Of a DNA stretch of 56,157 nucleotides, positions 7,645-16,754 are shown one piece after another (the stretch's first letter is position 1; every line of letters starts with the position of its first letter). Made by a program: the position numbers and the translations under genes. Source of the stretch: JBFWML01 sp050251635 (GTDB lineage Bacteria > Campylobacterota > Campylobacteria > Campylobacterales > SZUA-545); assembly GCA_050251635.1 (NCBI GenBank), contig JBFWML010000010.1, positions 1 to 56,157 on the forward strand, given 5' to 3'. The notes beneath the pieces are model-generated. The model was not told where the DNA came from. It did no database searches and was given only the letters and a program-made list of their open reading frames with translations.

Positions 7645-8421
7645 TCATAAAATTTTAACTTCGGTCTCCAGCGCAATGCCAAACTGCGCCAAAACCCGCT
7701 TCTTCGCTTCGTCGATCAACCCGATGGCCTCATCGTAAGTGCCGCCGCCGAGATTCACTAAAAAGTTGGCGTGCTTGTCACTAAAGGTCATGCCGCCCTG
7801 TCTGGCACCCTTCAGCCCCACCGCCTCGATCAATCGGCCCGCGTAGTCGCCGGGCGGGTTTTTAAAGCAGCTTCCCGCGCTCGGATCATGCGGCTGGTTG
7901 GCGCGCATGGCCTTAAACTCCGCCTCTAAGCCCGCGTCAAATCCGCTTTCGCGTTTAAATCCCGCCTCATACACCACGCCGGGTAGTTTGGCGGTGCGGT
8001 AACCGTGTTCGATCGACTCCGCCGCCACGCGCCCCGCGCCAAAATCGACCCACAACAGCCGCCCGAAGGTCTCCCACCGTTTCATCCCCGCATTCATGGC
8101 GACCAGCCCGCCCACGGTGCCGGGCAAGCCCCCCGCAAACTCCAGCCCCTTTAGATCATGTTTACGGCAAAAACTCGCCAGCCGTCCGGTGTTAAAGGCT
8201 CCGCCCGCGCGGATGCACTCCGCTTCCAGCTCGCAAAAATCGTAATTTTTATCCAGCATGGCCAGCGGCGGATGTTCGGGGCCGATCAGCAGATTATTCG
8301 CTCCGCCGATCACAAAAAACCCGGTAGGGTCAAACCCTTTAGAATCGATCAGCGCCACCTCGGCCACGGGACCGATTTTGAGCGAACTGTAGCGGGAAAA
8401 ATCGACGGTTTTGGTTTTCAC
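7645..8421 (-). CDS. murB: UDP-N-acetylenolpyruvoylglucosamine reductase MurB
   Basis: 258 residues, the short form typical of Campylobacterota. It carries out the NADPH- and FAD-dependent second step of UDP-MurNAc synthesis in the cytoplasm. Seen: the FAD-binding motif GGANNLLI, the block GLEFAGGLPGTVGGLVAMNAG, SAGSCFKNP with the catalytic Ser region, and SDKHANFLVN near the end. The start overlaps the stop of fliQ by four bases, so murB is translated from the mqnD-fliQ-murB message. The same fliQ-murB pairing is found in Campylobacter. Confidence 0.95.
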   Translation of the reverse strand: MKTKTVDFSRYSSLKIGPVAEVALIDSKGFDPTGFFVIGGANNLLIGPEHPPLAMLDKNYDFCELEAECIRAGGAFNTGRLASFCRKHDLKGLEFAGGLPGTVGGLVAMNAGMKRWETFGRLLWVDFGAGRVAAESIEHGYRTAKLPGVVYEAGFKRESGFDAGLEAEFKAMRANQPHDPSAGSCFKNPPGDYAGRLIEAVGLKGARQGGMTFSDKHANFLVNLGGGTYDEAIGLIDEAKKRVLAQFGIALETEVKIL

Positions 8422-8690
8422 CCGATCGCCGGAAAGGTGGGAATAAGTTTAAAAACCCGCACGGTAAAGTCGATCATCGTGTTCATCATCCACGGCATCG
8501 TAAAGACCAAAATCACCGCCACCACTAAAATTTTAGGCACAAAACTCAGCGTCATTTCGTTGATCTGCGTCGTGGCCTGAAAAATACTAATCAGAAGGCC
8601 CGCAATCAGGCCGCCCAGCAGCATGGGAGCCGAAATCATCAGGGCGATTTTAAAGGTATCGCTCGCCAGCATCACCAGTTGGCCTTCCAT
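8418..8690 (-). CDS. fliQ: Flagellar export apparatus protein FliQ
   Basis: 90 residues with two long hydrophobic helices (about 15-38 and 52-75) and the family pattern ISAPMLLGGLIAGLLISIFQ followed by ATTQINEMTLSFVPK. FliQ is part of the FliPQR core of the flagellar type III export gate in the inner membrane. The ATG shares one base with the mqnD stop (TGATG), and the end overlaps murB by four bases. No separate flagellar promoter is evident, so expression follows its housekeeping neighbours. Confidence 0.95.
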   Translation of the reverse strand: MEGQLVMLASDTFKIALMISAPMLLGGLIAGLLISIFQATTQINEMTLSFVPKILVVAVILVFTMPWMMNTMIDFTVRVFKLIPTFPAIG

Positions 8691-9553
8691 CAGCCCATCC
8701 GTTTTTCTAAATATTCGGTCGGAATCAGCGCGTTTTGCAGATCGATCCGTTCGGGGTACAGACCGTGATCGTAGCCCAGTTTAAAGAGCGTGTCGATCGC
8801 CTTTAAATGGGTGGGGCTTAGCGTCACCGAATCGTCGTTGGCGTAAAGCGACAGGTATTTTTCCAGCGCCTTTTCGTCCACCCGCACCAAATTGCGTGCG
8901 ATCAACATTTTGCCCAGCAGCCCCTTGTGGGCCACGGCAATCCGCACCGCGTCGGTCAAAATCTTTTCAAGCTGTATGGCGCGGGTGATCGGCAGCGATC
9001 GGCGCAAACACATGCCGCCCAGCGGCAGCGGCAGGTCATCTTTGGCCAGCGTGCGCCAAATATCCCAGATTTCCGCCTCCACCGTCAGTTCGTCGCTGTA
9101 ACTAAGGATCGATTCGTGAATCAGCACCCCCGCATCGACCGCGCCCGTTACAACCGCCTCTTCGATCGCTAAAAAGTTCATATACACAGGCCGCGCCTGC
9201 GGATAGGCCAGTTTAAACAGCAGGGCGTTGGTCGTGTGTTCGCCGCTGAGGGCCACCTTGAAGTTACGCTTGAGGGCTTTATCCTTGCGCCGCACCAGTT
9301 TAGGGCCGTACCCTTGCCCGAAACTTGTCGCCGTGCGCAAGAGCGCCTGCTCCTGAGCGATATGGGGATAAAGCGCGAAACTGATCGCCGTCGCTTCGTA
9401 TTGCCCCCGCAGCGCCGCTTCGTTGAGGGTCTGAATATCGTGCGCTTCGTTGCTTAAAACCAAGTCCCCCGTATCGACCCAGCCCATGCGGATCGCGTAA
9501 TACATAAAAATATCGTCGGCATCGGGGGAGTGGGCGATCGTGTAGTGGGGCAA
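8690..9553 (-). CDS. mqnD: Futalosine-pathway menaquinone enzyme, MqnD (MqnA/MqnD family)
   Basis: 287 residues from TTG 9553, with AAGG six bases upstream. A GTG at 9598 would add 15 residues but would contain the likely -10 box of this gene. The N-terminus PHYTIAHSPDADDIFMYYAI and the later blocks ALYPHIAQEQALL, VALSGEHTTNALLFKL and AGVLIHESIL fit the periplasmic-binding-protein-like fold of MqnA/MqnD. MqnD converts cyclic dehypoxanthine futalosine to 1,4-dihydroxy-6-naphthoate, and the futalosine route is the one used by Campylobacterota. Assignment to MqnD rather than MqnA is from recall of the HSPDADD pattern. Confidence 0.85.
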   Translation of the reverse strand: MPHYTIAHSPDADDIFMYYAIRMGWVDTGDLVLSNEAHDIQTLNEAALRGQYEATAISFALYPHIAQEQALLRTATSFGQGYGPKLVRRKDKALKRNFKVALSGEHTTNALLFKLAYPQARPVYMNFLAIEEAVVTGAVDAGVLIHESILSYSDELTVEAEIWDIWRTLAKDDLPLPLGGMCLRRSLPITRAIQLEKILTDAVRIAVAHKGLLGKMLIARNLVRVDEKALEKYLSLYANDDSVTLSPTHLKAIDTLFKLGYDHGLYPERIDLQNALIPTEYLEKRMG

Positions 9554-9634
9554 AAGCGACCTTACAATGTGTAATTTGGCGGCAATTTTATCCTTCACTC
9601 GGTAAAATCTCCCAATTTTGCGACAAGGGCTAGC
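9554..9634. promoter_or_regulatory. Divergent promoter region between mqnD and recA
   Basis: An 81-base gap. TAAAAT at 9603-9608 is a likely -10 for recA, and TAAAAT on the minus strand (plus 9586-9591) a likely -10 for mqnD. recA then has AAGGG and a GTG start at 9635. No palindromic SOS-type box was recognised, which fits Campylobacterota, where a classical LexA regulon is generally absent. Confidence 0.5.
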
Positions 9635-10678
9635 GTGATCAGCGAACAAAAACAGAAGGCGCTCGACGCCGCCATCAAGGCCATTGACAAAAACTTCGGC
9701 AAAGGGATGCTGATGAAGATGGGGGACAAACCCATCGAAGCGATCGAAGCGATCAGCACCGGCAGTCTGGGGCTTGACCTCGCGCTGGGCATCGGCGGCG
9801 TGCCCAAGGGGCGCATTATCGAAATCTACGGCCCCGAGAGTTCGGGTAAAACCACGCTGGCGCTGCAGATCGTGGCCGAAGCGCAGAAAAAGGGCGGCGT
9901 CTGCGCCTTTATCGACGCCGAGCATGCGCTCGATATTAAATACGCGGGCAACTTGGGCGTGGATGTGCAAAACCTGCTCGTTAGCCAGCCCGACTACGGC
10001 GAACAGGCGCTCGACATCGTAGAAACCGTGGCCCGCAGCGGTGCGGTGGATGTGGTCGTTGTGGACTCGGTGGCGGCGCTGACCCCCAAGAGCGAAATCG
10101 AAGGCGAAATGGGCGACAGCCACGTGGGCCTGCAAGCCCGCCTGATGAGCCAAGCTTTGCGCAAACTCACCGGCGTCACCCACAAAATGAACGCCACCAT
10201 TATCTTTATTAACCAAATCCGTATGAAGATCGGCACCATGGGTTACGGCAGCCCCGAAACCACCACCGGCGGCAACGCGCTCAAATTCTATGCCTCGGTG
10301 CGTATCGACGTGCGCCGGATTCAGACGCTCAAGCAGGGCGAAGAGTCCATCGGTAACCGTGTGAAAGCCAAAGTGATCAAAAATAAGGTCGCGCCCCCCT
10401 TTAAACAGGCGGAGTTCGACGTGATGTTCGGCGAGGGCATTAGCAAAGAGGGCGAACTGATCGACTACGGCGTTAAACTCGACCTGATCGACAAGTCGGG
10501 CACGTGGTTTAGCTATCAGGATGTCAAACTCGGCCAAGGGCGCGAACGGGCCAAGGCGTATCTCAAGGAGCACCCCGAGGTTTCCAAAAAAATCGAAGAC
10601 GAAATCCGCAACAGCGCGGGTTTTGACCTGCCCGATCTGGGCAATGGCGACGAGACCGTTTCCAGCGACGAAGAATAA
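9635..10678 (+). CDS. recA: Recombinase RecA
   Basis: 347 residues with GTG start and AAGGG ribosome site. Seen: Walker A GPESSGKTT at about 66-74, the Walker B-like VVVVDSVAALTP, loop L2 with GSPETTTGGNALKFYASVR, and an acidic C-terminus ending SSDEE. It forms ATP-dependent filaments on single-stranded DNA for recombination and repair. Full-length with no intein or interruption. It starts the recA-eno-ftsB-like-AMIN-aroK row conserved in Campylobacter. Confidence 0.98.
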   Translation: MISEQKQKALDAAIKAIDKNFGKGMLMKMGDKPIEAIEAISTGSLGLDLALGIGGVPKGRIIEIYGPESSGKTTLALQIVAEAQKKGGVCAFIDAEHALDIKYAGNLGVDVQNLLVSQPDYGEQALDIVETVARSGAVDVVVVDSVAALTPKSEIEGEMGDSHVGLQARLMSQALRKLTGVTHKMNATIIFINQIRMKIGTMGYGSPETTTGGNALKFYASVRIDVRRIQTLKQGEESIGNRVKAKVIKNKVAPPFKQAEFDVMFGEGISKEGELIDYGVKLDLIDKSGTWFSYQDVKLGQGRERAKAYLKEHPEVSKKIEDEIRNSAGFDLPDLGNGDETVSSDEE

Positions 10679-10696
10679 ACACCACAAGGAAAAAGC

Positions 10697-11974
10697 ATGA
10701 TTTTTATCGATAACGTTTCTGCCGACGAAGTGATCGACTCGCGGGGCAACCCCACCGTGCGCGCCACCGTCACGCTCAGCGACGGAACGCGCGCCAGCGC
10801 CATCGTTCCCAGCGGCGCGTCCACGGGCAAACGCGAAGCCTTGGAGCTGCGCGATAAAGACGCGCGCTATGGCGGCAAGGGCGTCTTGAAGGCGGTCGAA
10901 AACGTCAACACCACCATCGCCGACGAACTGGTGGGACTCTCTCCCTTTGATCAAACCGGCATCGATATGCTGATGAAAGACCTCGACGGCACCGACAACT
11001 ACTCCAACCTCGGCGCAAACGCCGTGCTTGGCGTTTCCATGGCGGTTGCCCGCGCGGCGGCGCAGAGCCTTAAAATGCCCCTCTACCGTTATCTCGGCGG
11101 GGCGCACGCGCAGGTGATGCCTGTGCCGATGCTCAACGTCATCAACGGCGGCAGCCATGCGGACAACAACATCGATTTTCAAGAATATATGATTATGCCC
11201 GTCGGCTTCGACAGTTTTGCCGAAGCGTTGCGCGCCAGCACCGAAACCTTCCATACGCTCAAGAAAATCCTGCACGATCGCAAAGAGGTCACCGCGCTGG
11301 GCGACGAAGGCGGTTTTGCCCCCAACCTCAAGGACAACGAAGAGCCCATCACCCTGTTGATGCAGGCGATCGAGCAGGCGGGCTACAAGCCGGGCGAACA
11401 GATCGCCATCGCCATGGACGTCGCCAGCAGCGAGTTTTACGACGGCAAGGGCTACAAACTGGGCGCCGAGGGCGGCAAAGTGCTCTCCTCCGCCGAAATG
11501 GTCGCATACCTCGAAAACCTCGTCAACAAATACCCGATCGTCAGCATCGAAGACGGTCTGGCCGAAGATGACTGGGAGGGCTGGAAACTGCTCACCGAAA
11601 AGCTGGGCCACAAAACCCAGCTTGTGGGAGACGATCTGTTTGTGACCAACAAGAAAATTCTGGCCGAAGGCATCGAGAAAAAGATCGCCAACTCGATTCT
11701 TATTAAACTCAACCAGATTGGCTCCGTCACCGAGACGCTGCAGACTATCCGCTTAGCGCAGCGCAACAACTACACCACCGTCATCAGCCACCGCAGCGGC
11801 GAAAGCGAAGATACCTTTATCGCCGATCTGGCCGTGGCGGTCAACGCAGGACAAATCAAAACCGGCTCCATGAGCCGCAGCGAGCGGATCGCCAAATACA
11901 ACCGCGTGCTGGAGATCGAACGCGAACTCTCCGGTGCCGAGTATCTGGGCCGCGCCACCTTTAAGCGCCGTTAA
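10697..11974 (+). CDS. eno: Enolase
   Basis: 425 residues, the usual length. It converts 2-phosphoglycerate to phosphoenolpyruvate in glycolysis and gluconeogenesis, and is a degradosome partner in some bacteria. Seen: VIDSRGNPTVRATV at the N-terminus, SGASTGKREALELRD, the Mg-binding VGDDLFVTN, the catalytic ILIKLNQIGSVTET and SHRSGESEDTFIADLAV. It lies 18 bases after recA with AAGGAAAAAGC before ATG, so it is co-transcribed. Confidence 0.98.
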   Translation: MIFIDNVSADEVIDSRGNPTVRATVTLSDGTRASAIVPSGASTGKREALELRDKDARYGGKGVLKAVENVNTTIADELVGLSPFDQTGIDMLMKDLDGTDNYSNLGANAVLGVSMAVARAAAQSLKMPLYRYLGGAHAQVMPVPMLNVINGGSHADNNIDFQEYMIMPVGFDSFAEALRASTETFHTLKKILHDRKEVTALGDEGGFAPNLKDNEEPITLLMQAIEQAGYKPGEQIAIAMDVASSEFYDGKGYKLGAEGGKVLSSAEMVAYLENLVNKYPIVSIEDGLAEDDWEGWKLLTEKLGHKTQLVGDDLFVTNKKILAEGIEKKIANSILIKLNQIGSVTETLQTIRLAQRNNYTTVISHRSGESEDTFIADLAVAVNAGQIKTGSMSRSERIAKYNRVLEIERELSGAEYLGRATFKRR

Positions 11975-11979
11975 GCTTG

Positions 11980-12255
11980 ATGGATACCCGCGATATCCGA
12001 GATGAACTTCTGGGTGACGCCGGGTCCCGCCCGATAGTGCGCCTCAACCGCCGGCATTTGGTGCTGGCGGGTGTGGTGATTGTGCTGGGCATCTACACCT
12101 ACCATCTGCTTTACGGTCAAAACTCCCTTTTAAAACTGATCTCCCTGAGCGAAGAGGCGTCGCTGCTGGAAAACCGGATCGAAACCCTCAAGAACGAAAA
12201 CGCGCAACTGCAGCGGATTTTGTACGAACTCAAACTGATACGGGGCGATCAGTGA
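11980..12255 (+). CDS. FtsB/DivIC-like septum formation protein
   Basis: 91 residues from ATG 11980; the TTG one codon before is also possible. One membrane segment at about 27-46 (HLVLAGVVIVLGIYTYHLLY) is followed by a coiled coil (EEASLLENRIETLKNENAQL), the layout of FtsB/DivIC proteins that link FtsQ and FtsL in the divisome. It overlaps the next gene by four bases (GTGA) and follows eno directly. The position matches the small coiled-coil gene next to eno in Campylobacter. Sequence identity in this family is low, so the call rests on layout and synteny. Confidence 0.75.
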   Translation: MDTRDIRDELLGDAGSRPIVRLNRRHLVLAGVVIVLGIYTYHLLYGQNSLLKLISLSEEASLLENRIETLKNENAQLQRILYELKLIRGDQ

Positions 12256-12866
12256 GATACCTTTGGCTTTGCGTGTTGTGGGTGGTTGCAGCCGATGCGC
12301 GGCTCAACCCCTTTGTGCCGCTTGAGGCCCCCGAAAGTCTAAGCGACTCCCGCGCCCTGCCGCCAAGACAGCTGAGCAAAGAGGAGATTCAACTGCCGCC
12401 GAGCGCGCGGATTTTAAAGTCGGTCACCCTCACCCATCAGGATGTGGACGGTTCGATCAACCGGATCGATAAACGGGTCGATAAGCTGATCGACTGGCAC
12501 GCCCCCGTGACGCTCAACCAGCCCGAAGCCGCCCATCTGCCGCGTCAAATGGGCATCTTCGCCCCCGTCGAAGCGGTCGAAGAGTTTGAAGCGATCCGCT
12601 TCTTTACCGCCGATGAAGTGATGAAGCTCAACACCCACGATACGATGATCCGCCACTTTTTTCTGCCCAAGCCCAGCCGCGTGGTGATGGATTTCAACAA
12701 CACCGTTCCCTTCGAAAACCGCACCGCCAAACTCGAAGGCCCCTTTTTCAGCCATATCGAGATGAGCTTTCATGCCACCTTCTACCGCGTGGTGATCACG
12801 CTCGATAGTTACTACCCCTACCGGATCGAAACGGTCAAAGACGGTTATCTGCTGGGACTGAACTGA
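12252..12866 (+). CDS. Exported AMIN-domain protein
   Basis: 204 residues from GTG 12252. An N-terminal signal peptide (MRYLWLCVLWVVAADA) exports it. The C-terminal half (about 110-204, with IRHFFLPKPSRVVMDFNN and YRVVITLDSYYPYRIE) fits the AMIN domain, a beta-sandwich that helps place cell-wall amidases and secretins on peptidoglycan or in the periplasm. In Campylobacter jejuni the equivalent position carries an AMIN-domain periplasmic glycoprotein. It overlaps the FtsB-like gene, and aroK begins at the base after its stop codon. Confidence 0.75.
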   Translation: MRYLWLCVLWVVAADARLNPFVPLEAPESLSDSRALPPRQLSKEEIQLPPSARILKSVTLTHQDVDGSINRIDKRVDKLIDWHAPVTLNQPEAAHLPRQMGIFAPVEAVEEFEAIRFFTADEVMKLNTHDTMIRHFFLPKPSRVVMDFNNTVPFENRTAKLEGPFFSHIEMSFHATFYRVVITLDSYYPYRIETVKDGYLLGLN

Positions 12867-13358
12867 ATGAATAACAATATTGTGCTCATCGGCTTTATGG
12901 GAAGCGGCAAAAGCAGCGTCGGCCGCCTGTTGGCCGAAGCGACCGATCGCTTTTTTTTGGATACCGACGCCCTGATTGAAGCCGCCTGCGGCTGCAGCGT
13001 CGCGGAGATTTTTCAACAGCAGGGCGAAGGGGCGTTTCGCCAGCGGGAAATCACCCTCTCCAAATGGATTCAAAACTCCGTCAAAAATGCCGTCATCGCC
13101 ACCGGCGGCGGGATGCCCATGGTCTGCAACAACCTGCGCGGCATCGGCGAAACCCTCTGGCTCAAATGCGAACTGGAGGAAATTTTCATCCGCCTTCAAA
13201 AACAGGGCGAACAGCAAAAACGGCCCTTGGCCGCCTCCCAAGCGGACCTGACGGAACGTTACCGTCTGCGCGAACCGGTCTATGCCCGCACGGCCCAGCG
13301 CATTATCGACGCCTCCGGCGACGCTCCGAGCGTACTCAAACGGATTTTGGGCCGATGA
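12867..13358 (+). CDS. aroK: Shikimate kinase
   Basis: 163 residues. It phosphorylates shikimate with ATP in chorismate synthesis. Seen: Walker A GFMGSGKSS at 9-17, the substrate-binding DTDALIE at about 32-38, GEGAFRQREI at about 53-62 and the Walker-B-like ATGGGMPM. It starts directly after the AMIN gene and overlaps the hydrolase gene by four bases (ATGA). Confidence 0.95.
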   Translation: MNNNIVLIGFMGSGKSSVGRLLAEATDRFFLDTDALIEAACGCSVAEIFQQQGEGAFRQREITLSKWIQNSVKNAVIATGGGMPMVCNNLRGIGETLWLKCELEEIFIRLQKQGEQQKRPLAASQADLTERYRLREPVYARTAQRIIDASGDAPSVLKRILGR

Positions 13359-14146
13359 GTTTTGTCTGGGCCCTGGCGGTTGCGGCCGCCCTTTATATGG
13401 CGATCACCTTTGTGCTTTACCGGATGCAAGATCGCCTTATCTTTCACCCTAAGTTTTCCCGTCTTGTTCCCTACAACACGCCCAAAACCCAGCTTTTGAC
13501 CCTCACGGCACCCGATGGCGTCAAGCTCGAAGGGTTCTGGAAAAAGAGCGGCTCCAAAACCCTGCTGCTGTGGTTTGAGGGCAACAGCGACAACGTTCAT
13601 CAGGTTTTGCCCCTGATCGAGCCGCTCGGCGGCGTCGATGTGGCGGCCTTGAACTACCGGGGCTACGGCGAAAGCGAAGGCGTGCCGGGGGAAAACGCCC
13701 TCTTTGAGGATGCGGTACTGCTTTACGACACCCTGGCCAAGCGCTATAGCCGAATTATTCTGCTCGGCCGCAGTCTGGGCACGGGCGTCGCGGCGTTTTT
13801 GGCCGCCCAGCGCCCCGCCGACGGGCTGATTTTGATCACCCCCTACGATTCGGTACGCGCCCTGGCGCGGGAACGCTTTGTCGTTTTTCCGCTGGGTTTT
13901 TTGGTGCGCCACCCCTTTGAAAGCGTCCGCCACCTGCGGGGCAACACCATCGCCACGGCGGTACTGGAGGTCATCGGCGACCGGGTGATTCCCAACCGGC
14001 GGACTAGGGCGTTGATCGATTCGCTGGAAAATCCGGTGCTTTATGAGCAGATCGAAGGGTGTACCCACGGCAACGTGGAGAGCGACGAGCGCTTCTTGCC
14101 CTTTATCCGCAAGGCGCTGGAAACCTTCAACTCAGGCAAGGAGTGA
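13355..14146 (+). CDS. Alpha/beta hydrolase, membrane anchored (ABHD13/BEM46-like)
   Basis: 263 residues from ATG 13355, overlapping the aroK stop. An N-terminal hydrophobic helix (FVWALAVAAALYMAITFVLY) is followed by YRMQDRLIFHP, a motif typical of BEM46-like hydrolases. The nucleophile elbow is GRSLGTG (Ser about residue 148), the acid is likely in EVIGDRVIP and the histidine in CTHGNVES. Substrates of this group in bacteria are unknown; thioester, lipid or peptide esters are possible. The next gene follows two bases after its stop, so it belongs to the recA-to-pseC transcription unit. Confidence 0.8.
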   Translation: MSFVWALAVAAALYMAITFVLYRMQDRLIFHPKFSRLVPYNTPKTQLLTLTAPDGVKLEGFWKKSGSKTLLLWFEGNSDNVHQVLPLIEPLGGVDVAALNYRGYGESEGVPGENALFEDAVLLYDTLAKRYSRIILLGRSLGTGVAAFLAAQRPADGLILITPYDSVRALARERFVVFPLGFLVRHPFESVRHLRGNTIATAVLEVIGDRVIPNRRTRALIDSLENPVLYEQIEGCTHGNVESDERFLPFIRKALETFNSGKE

Positions 14147-14148
14147 AA

Positions 14149-14649
14149 ATGCGCGTTTTATTTGTCCGGCACGCCGTGGCGCTGGAGCGGGAGGAGTTTT
14201 TAGAGGACGATATGCTTCGTCCCCTCAGCGCCGAAGGCAAAACCAAGGCGGCCAAGGTTTTTGGGGTTTACAAACAGCTTTTTCCCAAACCCGATCTGAT
14301 CGTTTCTTCCGAAGCGGTGCGCGCCAAGGAGACCGCCGAACTGCTCAGCGCCGCCTTTGAGCACGCCAAAACCCTTATCACGCCGCTGCTCAACCCCGGC
14401 GCCGATTTTAACGCCTTCAAAAAACTGATCGCTTCCCTTGACCACAAGCACGGATGCATCGCCGTCGTCGGCCACGAACCGGACTTCTCGCTGATTATCG
14501 GCACGGCGCTCACCGGCGGAGGCATCTTGTACCTCAACGTCAAAAAAGCCTCCTGTATCGAGGTGGAGCTGGGCCGCGAGGGGCGCGGGGAGCTTAAAAG
14601 CATGATGACGCCCAAACAGGCGCTCAAATTCAAGGGGAAACATGTTTGA
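14149..14649 (+). CDS. SixA-like histidine phosphatase
   Basis: 166 residues from ATG 14149, preceded by CAAGGAG. The N-terminal MRVLFVRHA is the RHG/RHA signature of the histidine phosphatase superfamily; the second catalytic His is in VVGHEPDFS. Size and motifs match SixA, which removes phosphate from phosphohistidine in phosphotransfer proteins, although many SixA-like proteins act on small molecules. The end overlaps pseB by eight bases. Whether its substrate is a protein cannot be told from the sequence. Confidence 0.85.
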   Translation: MRVLFVRHAVALEREEFLEDDMLRPLSAEGKTKAAKVFGVYKQLFPKPDLIVSSEAVRAKETAELLSAAFEHAKTLITPLLNPGADFNAFKKLIASLDHKHGCIAVVGHEPDFSLIIGTALTGGGILYLNVKKASCIEVELGREGRGELKSMMTPKQALKFKGKHV

Positions 14650-15634
14650 CGGCCAAACCGTGCTGATCACCGGCGGCACCGGCAGCTTCGGGCGGGCCTT
14701 TGTGCGCCGCGTGCTGGAAACCTCCGCGCCCCGCCGCGTGATTATCTACTCCCGCGACGAGCTCAAACAGGTCGAAATGGCCCGCGATTTCGCCCACCCG
14801 GCCATGCGCTTTTTTATCGGCGATGTGCGCGATCGCGAACGGCTGATGATGGCGATGGAGGGGGTCGATACGGTTATCCACGCGGCGGCCATTAAACAGG
14901 TTCCCGTGGCCGAATACAACCCGATGGAGTGCATCAAAACCAATATCCACGGCGCTGAAAACGTCATCCAAGCGGCGCTTGCCAAGGGAGTTAAGAAGGT
15001 CATCGCCCTTTCGACCGACAAGGCGGCCAACCCCATCAATCTCTACGGCGCAACCAAGCTGGCCAGTGACAAACTCTTTATCGCCGCCAACAATATCCGC
15101 GGAAACCACCCCACCCGTTTTTCGGTGGTGCGCTACGGCAATGTGGTCGGCTCGCGCGGATCGGTGGTGCCCTTTTTTAAGGAGCTGATCGCCAAGGGCG
15201 AAACCACGCTGCCCATTACCGACGAGCGCATGACCCGTTTTTGGATCACGCTGAGTCAGGGGGTCGAGTTTGTGATGAAGAGTTTTGAGCGGATGCAGGG
15301 CGGCGAGATTTTTGTGCCCAAAATCCCCTCCATGCGGCTAAGCGATCTCGCGCTTGCGATGCTGCCCGAAGCGAAGTTCAATATCGTGGGTATCCGCCCG
15401 GGGGAAAAGCTCCACGAAATGATGGTTCCCGCCGACGACAGCCGCCGCACCTTCGAGTTTGCCGATCACTACGTCATCGGCCCGACGATTCAGTTTTCCC
15501 GCCCGGTAGACTTCTCCCTCAACGCCCTTGGCGAACAGGGTGCGCCGGTGGCCGAAGGCTTTGAGTACGCCTCCGACAAAAACAGCGACTGGCTTTCGGG
15601 CGAGGCGCTGCTCAAGCTGATCGATGCGGCTTGA
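14642..15634 (+). CDS. pseB: UDP-N-acetylglucosamine 4,6-dehydratase (inverting), PseB
   Basis: 330 residues. Extended short-chain dehydrogenase fold: NADP-binding TGGTGSFGRAF at about 10-20, the modified catalytic triad region STDKAANPINLYGATKLASD (Lys in place of the usual Tyr-type motif, with YGATK), and SVVRYGNVVGSRGSVVPFF. It carries out the first step of pseudaminic acid synthesis, giving the 4-keto-6-deoxy-L-sugar used for flagellin glycosylation in Campylobacterota. It overlaps sixA by eight and pseC by eleven bases. The later pse genes (pseF, G, H, I) are not in this window. Confidence 0.95.
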   Translation: MFDGQTVLITGGTGSFGRAFVRRVLETSAPRRVIIYSRDELKQVEMARDFAHPAMRFFIGDVRDRERLMMAMEGVDTVIHAAAIKQVPVAEYNPMECIKTNIHGAENVIQAALAKGVKKVIALSTDKAANPINLYGATKLASDKLFIAANNIRGNHPTRFSVVRYGNVVGSRGSVVPFFKELIAKGETTLPITDERMTRFWITLSQGVEFVMKSFERMQGGEIFVPKIPSMRLSDLALAMLPEAKFNIVGIRPGEKLHEMMVPADDSRRTFEFADHYVIGPTIQFSRPVDFSLNALGEQGAPVAEGFEYASDKNSDWLSGEALLKLIDAA

Positions 15635-16754
15635 TCGCTACAGTACGCAAAGCATCGACGAAGCGGATATTCAAGCCGTTGTTGCGGTTTTAAGGGGCGG
15701 TTCGCTGACCGGCGGCGAAGCGGTCGAGCGTTTCGAAGCCGATCTGTGCGCCTACACCCAAGCCGCCCACTGCGTCACCTTCTCAAGCGCCACCGCCGCG
15801 CTGCACGCTGCCTACGCCGTCTGCGGCATCGGTGCGCAAGACGAGGTCATCGTCCCCGCAATCACCTTTGCCGCCACCGCGAACGCGGCGCTTTATTGCG
15901 GCGCGCGGCCTGTTTTTGCGGACATCCGCTTTAGCGACGGGCTGATCGACGCCCGCCGCATCGAAGCACTCATCACACCCAAAACCAGGGCGATCGTCCC
16001 CGTCCACTACGCCGGCGCTCTGTGCGACATGGCCGCCCTCAAGCCCATTGCCCAAAAACACAACCTGACGGTGATCGAAGATGCCGCCCACGCGCTCGGC
16101 AGTTTTGACGCGGCGGGCAAATCCGCCGGAACCTTCGGCAGAATGGGGATTTTTAGCTTCCATCCGGTCAAACCGATCACCACCGGCGAGGGCGGAGCGA
16201 TCGTCACCGACGACGCCCTTTTGGCCGATCGGCTGCGGCTTTTTAGAAGCCACGGCATCCAAAAGGGGCGGTTGTGGGATCAGGAGATGGTGATGCTTGG
16301 GCACAACTACCGCCTGAGCGATATCGCCTGCGCGCTCGGCTCAAGCCAGCTAGCCAAGCTGGATGCCCATTTGGCCAAGCGCCAGGCCGTTGCGGATTTT
16401 TACGACCGCTTTTTCAAAAACAGCGATCGCATCTTTCCCCTGCGGCCGGCAAACACCGCCCGCCACAGCCGGCACCTCTATCCCGTGCTGCTGGATTCGG
16501 GTCTTTGGTGCGCCAAGGAGTCGATCTTTGAAACCCTGCGCGCACAGGGAATCGGCGTTCAGGTTCACTACAAACCCGTTTACCGCCACCGCTTCTACCG
16601 CGAACTTTTTGGCGAACTCAGCCTGCCGCAGAGCGAAGATTTTTACCGGGCGGCGCTTTCGCTTCCCTGCCACGGCGAGCTGACGATCGACGAAGCGGCG
16701 CAGGCGGCGCAGGCCCTTCTTGACGCCGTCAACCAAGCCGCCTGCAAAGGTTAA
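15624..16754 (+). CDS. pseC: UDP-4-amino-4,6-dideoxy-N-acetyl-L-altrosamine transaminase, PseC
   Basis: 376 residues. DegT/DnrJ/EryC1 aminotransferase fold with PLP: the catalytic lysine lies in SFHPVKPITTGEGG, and the PLP-contact block in VIEDAAHALGS. It is the second step of pseudaminic acid synthesis, using the PseB product and glutamate. The start lies within the pseB end. Its TAA is antiparallel to the stop of the minus-strand gene that follows, with only four bases shared (16751-16754). Confidence 0.95.
   Translation: MRLDRYSTQSIDEADIQAVVAVLRGGSLTGGEAVERFEADLCAYTQAAHCVTFSSATAALHAAYAVCGIGAQDEVIVPAITFAATANAALYCGARPVFADIRFSDGLIDARRIEALITPKTRAIVPVHYAGALCDMAALKPIAQKHNLTVIEDAAHALGSFDAAGKSAGTFGRMGIFSFHPVKPITTGEGGAIVTDDALLADRLRLFRSHGIQKGRLWDQEMVMLGHNYRLSDIACALGSSQLAKLDAHLAKRQAVADFYDRFFKNSDRIFPLRPANTARHSRHLYPVLLDSGLWCAKESIFETLRAQGIGVQVHYKPVYRHRFYRELFGELSLPQSEDFYRAALSLPCHGELTIDEAAQAAQALLDAVNQAACKG

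Noticed and set aside
8690..11611. A 973-codon open frame on the minus strand running antisense through recA and eno
   Set aside because: Only its last 287 residues (MqnD) look like protein. The rest is a shadow of GC-rich codon use in the opposite strand, with no ribosome site or family motif.
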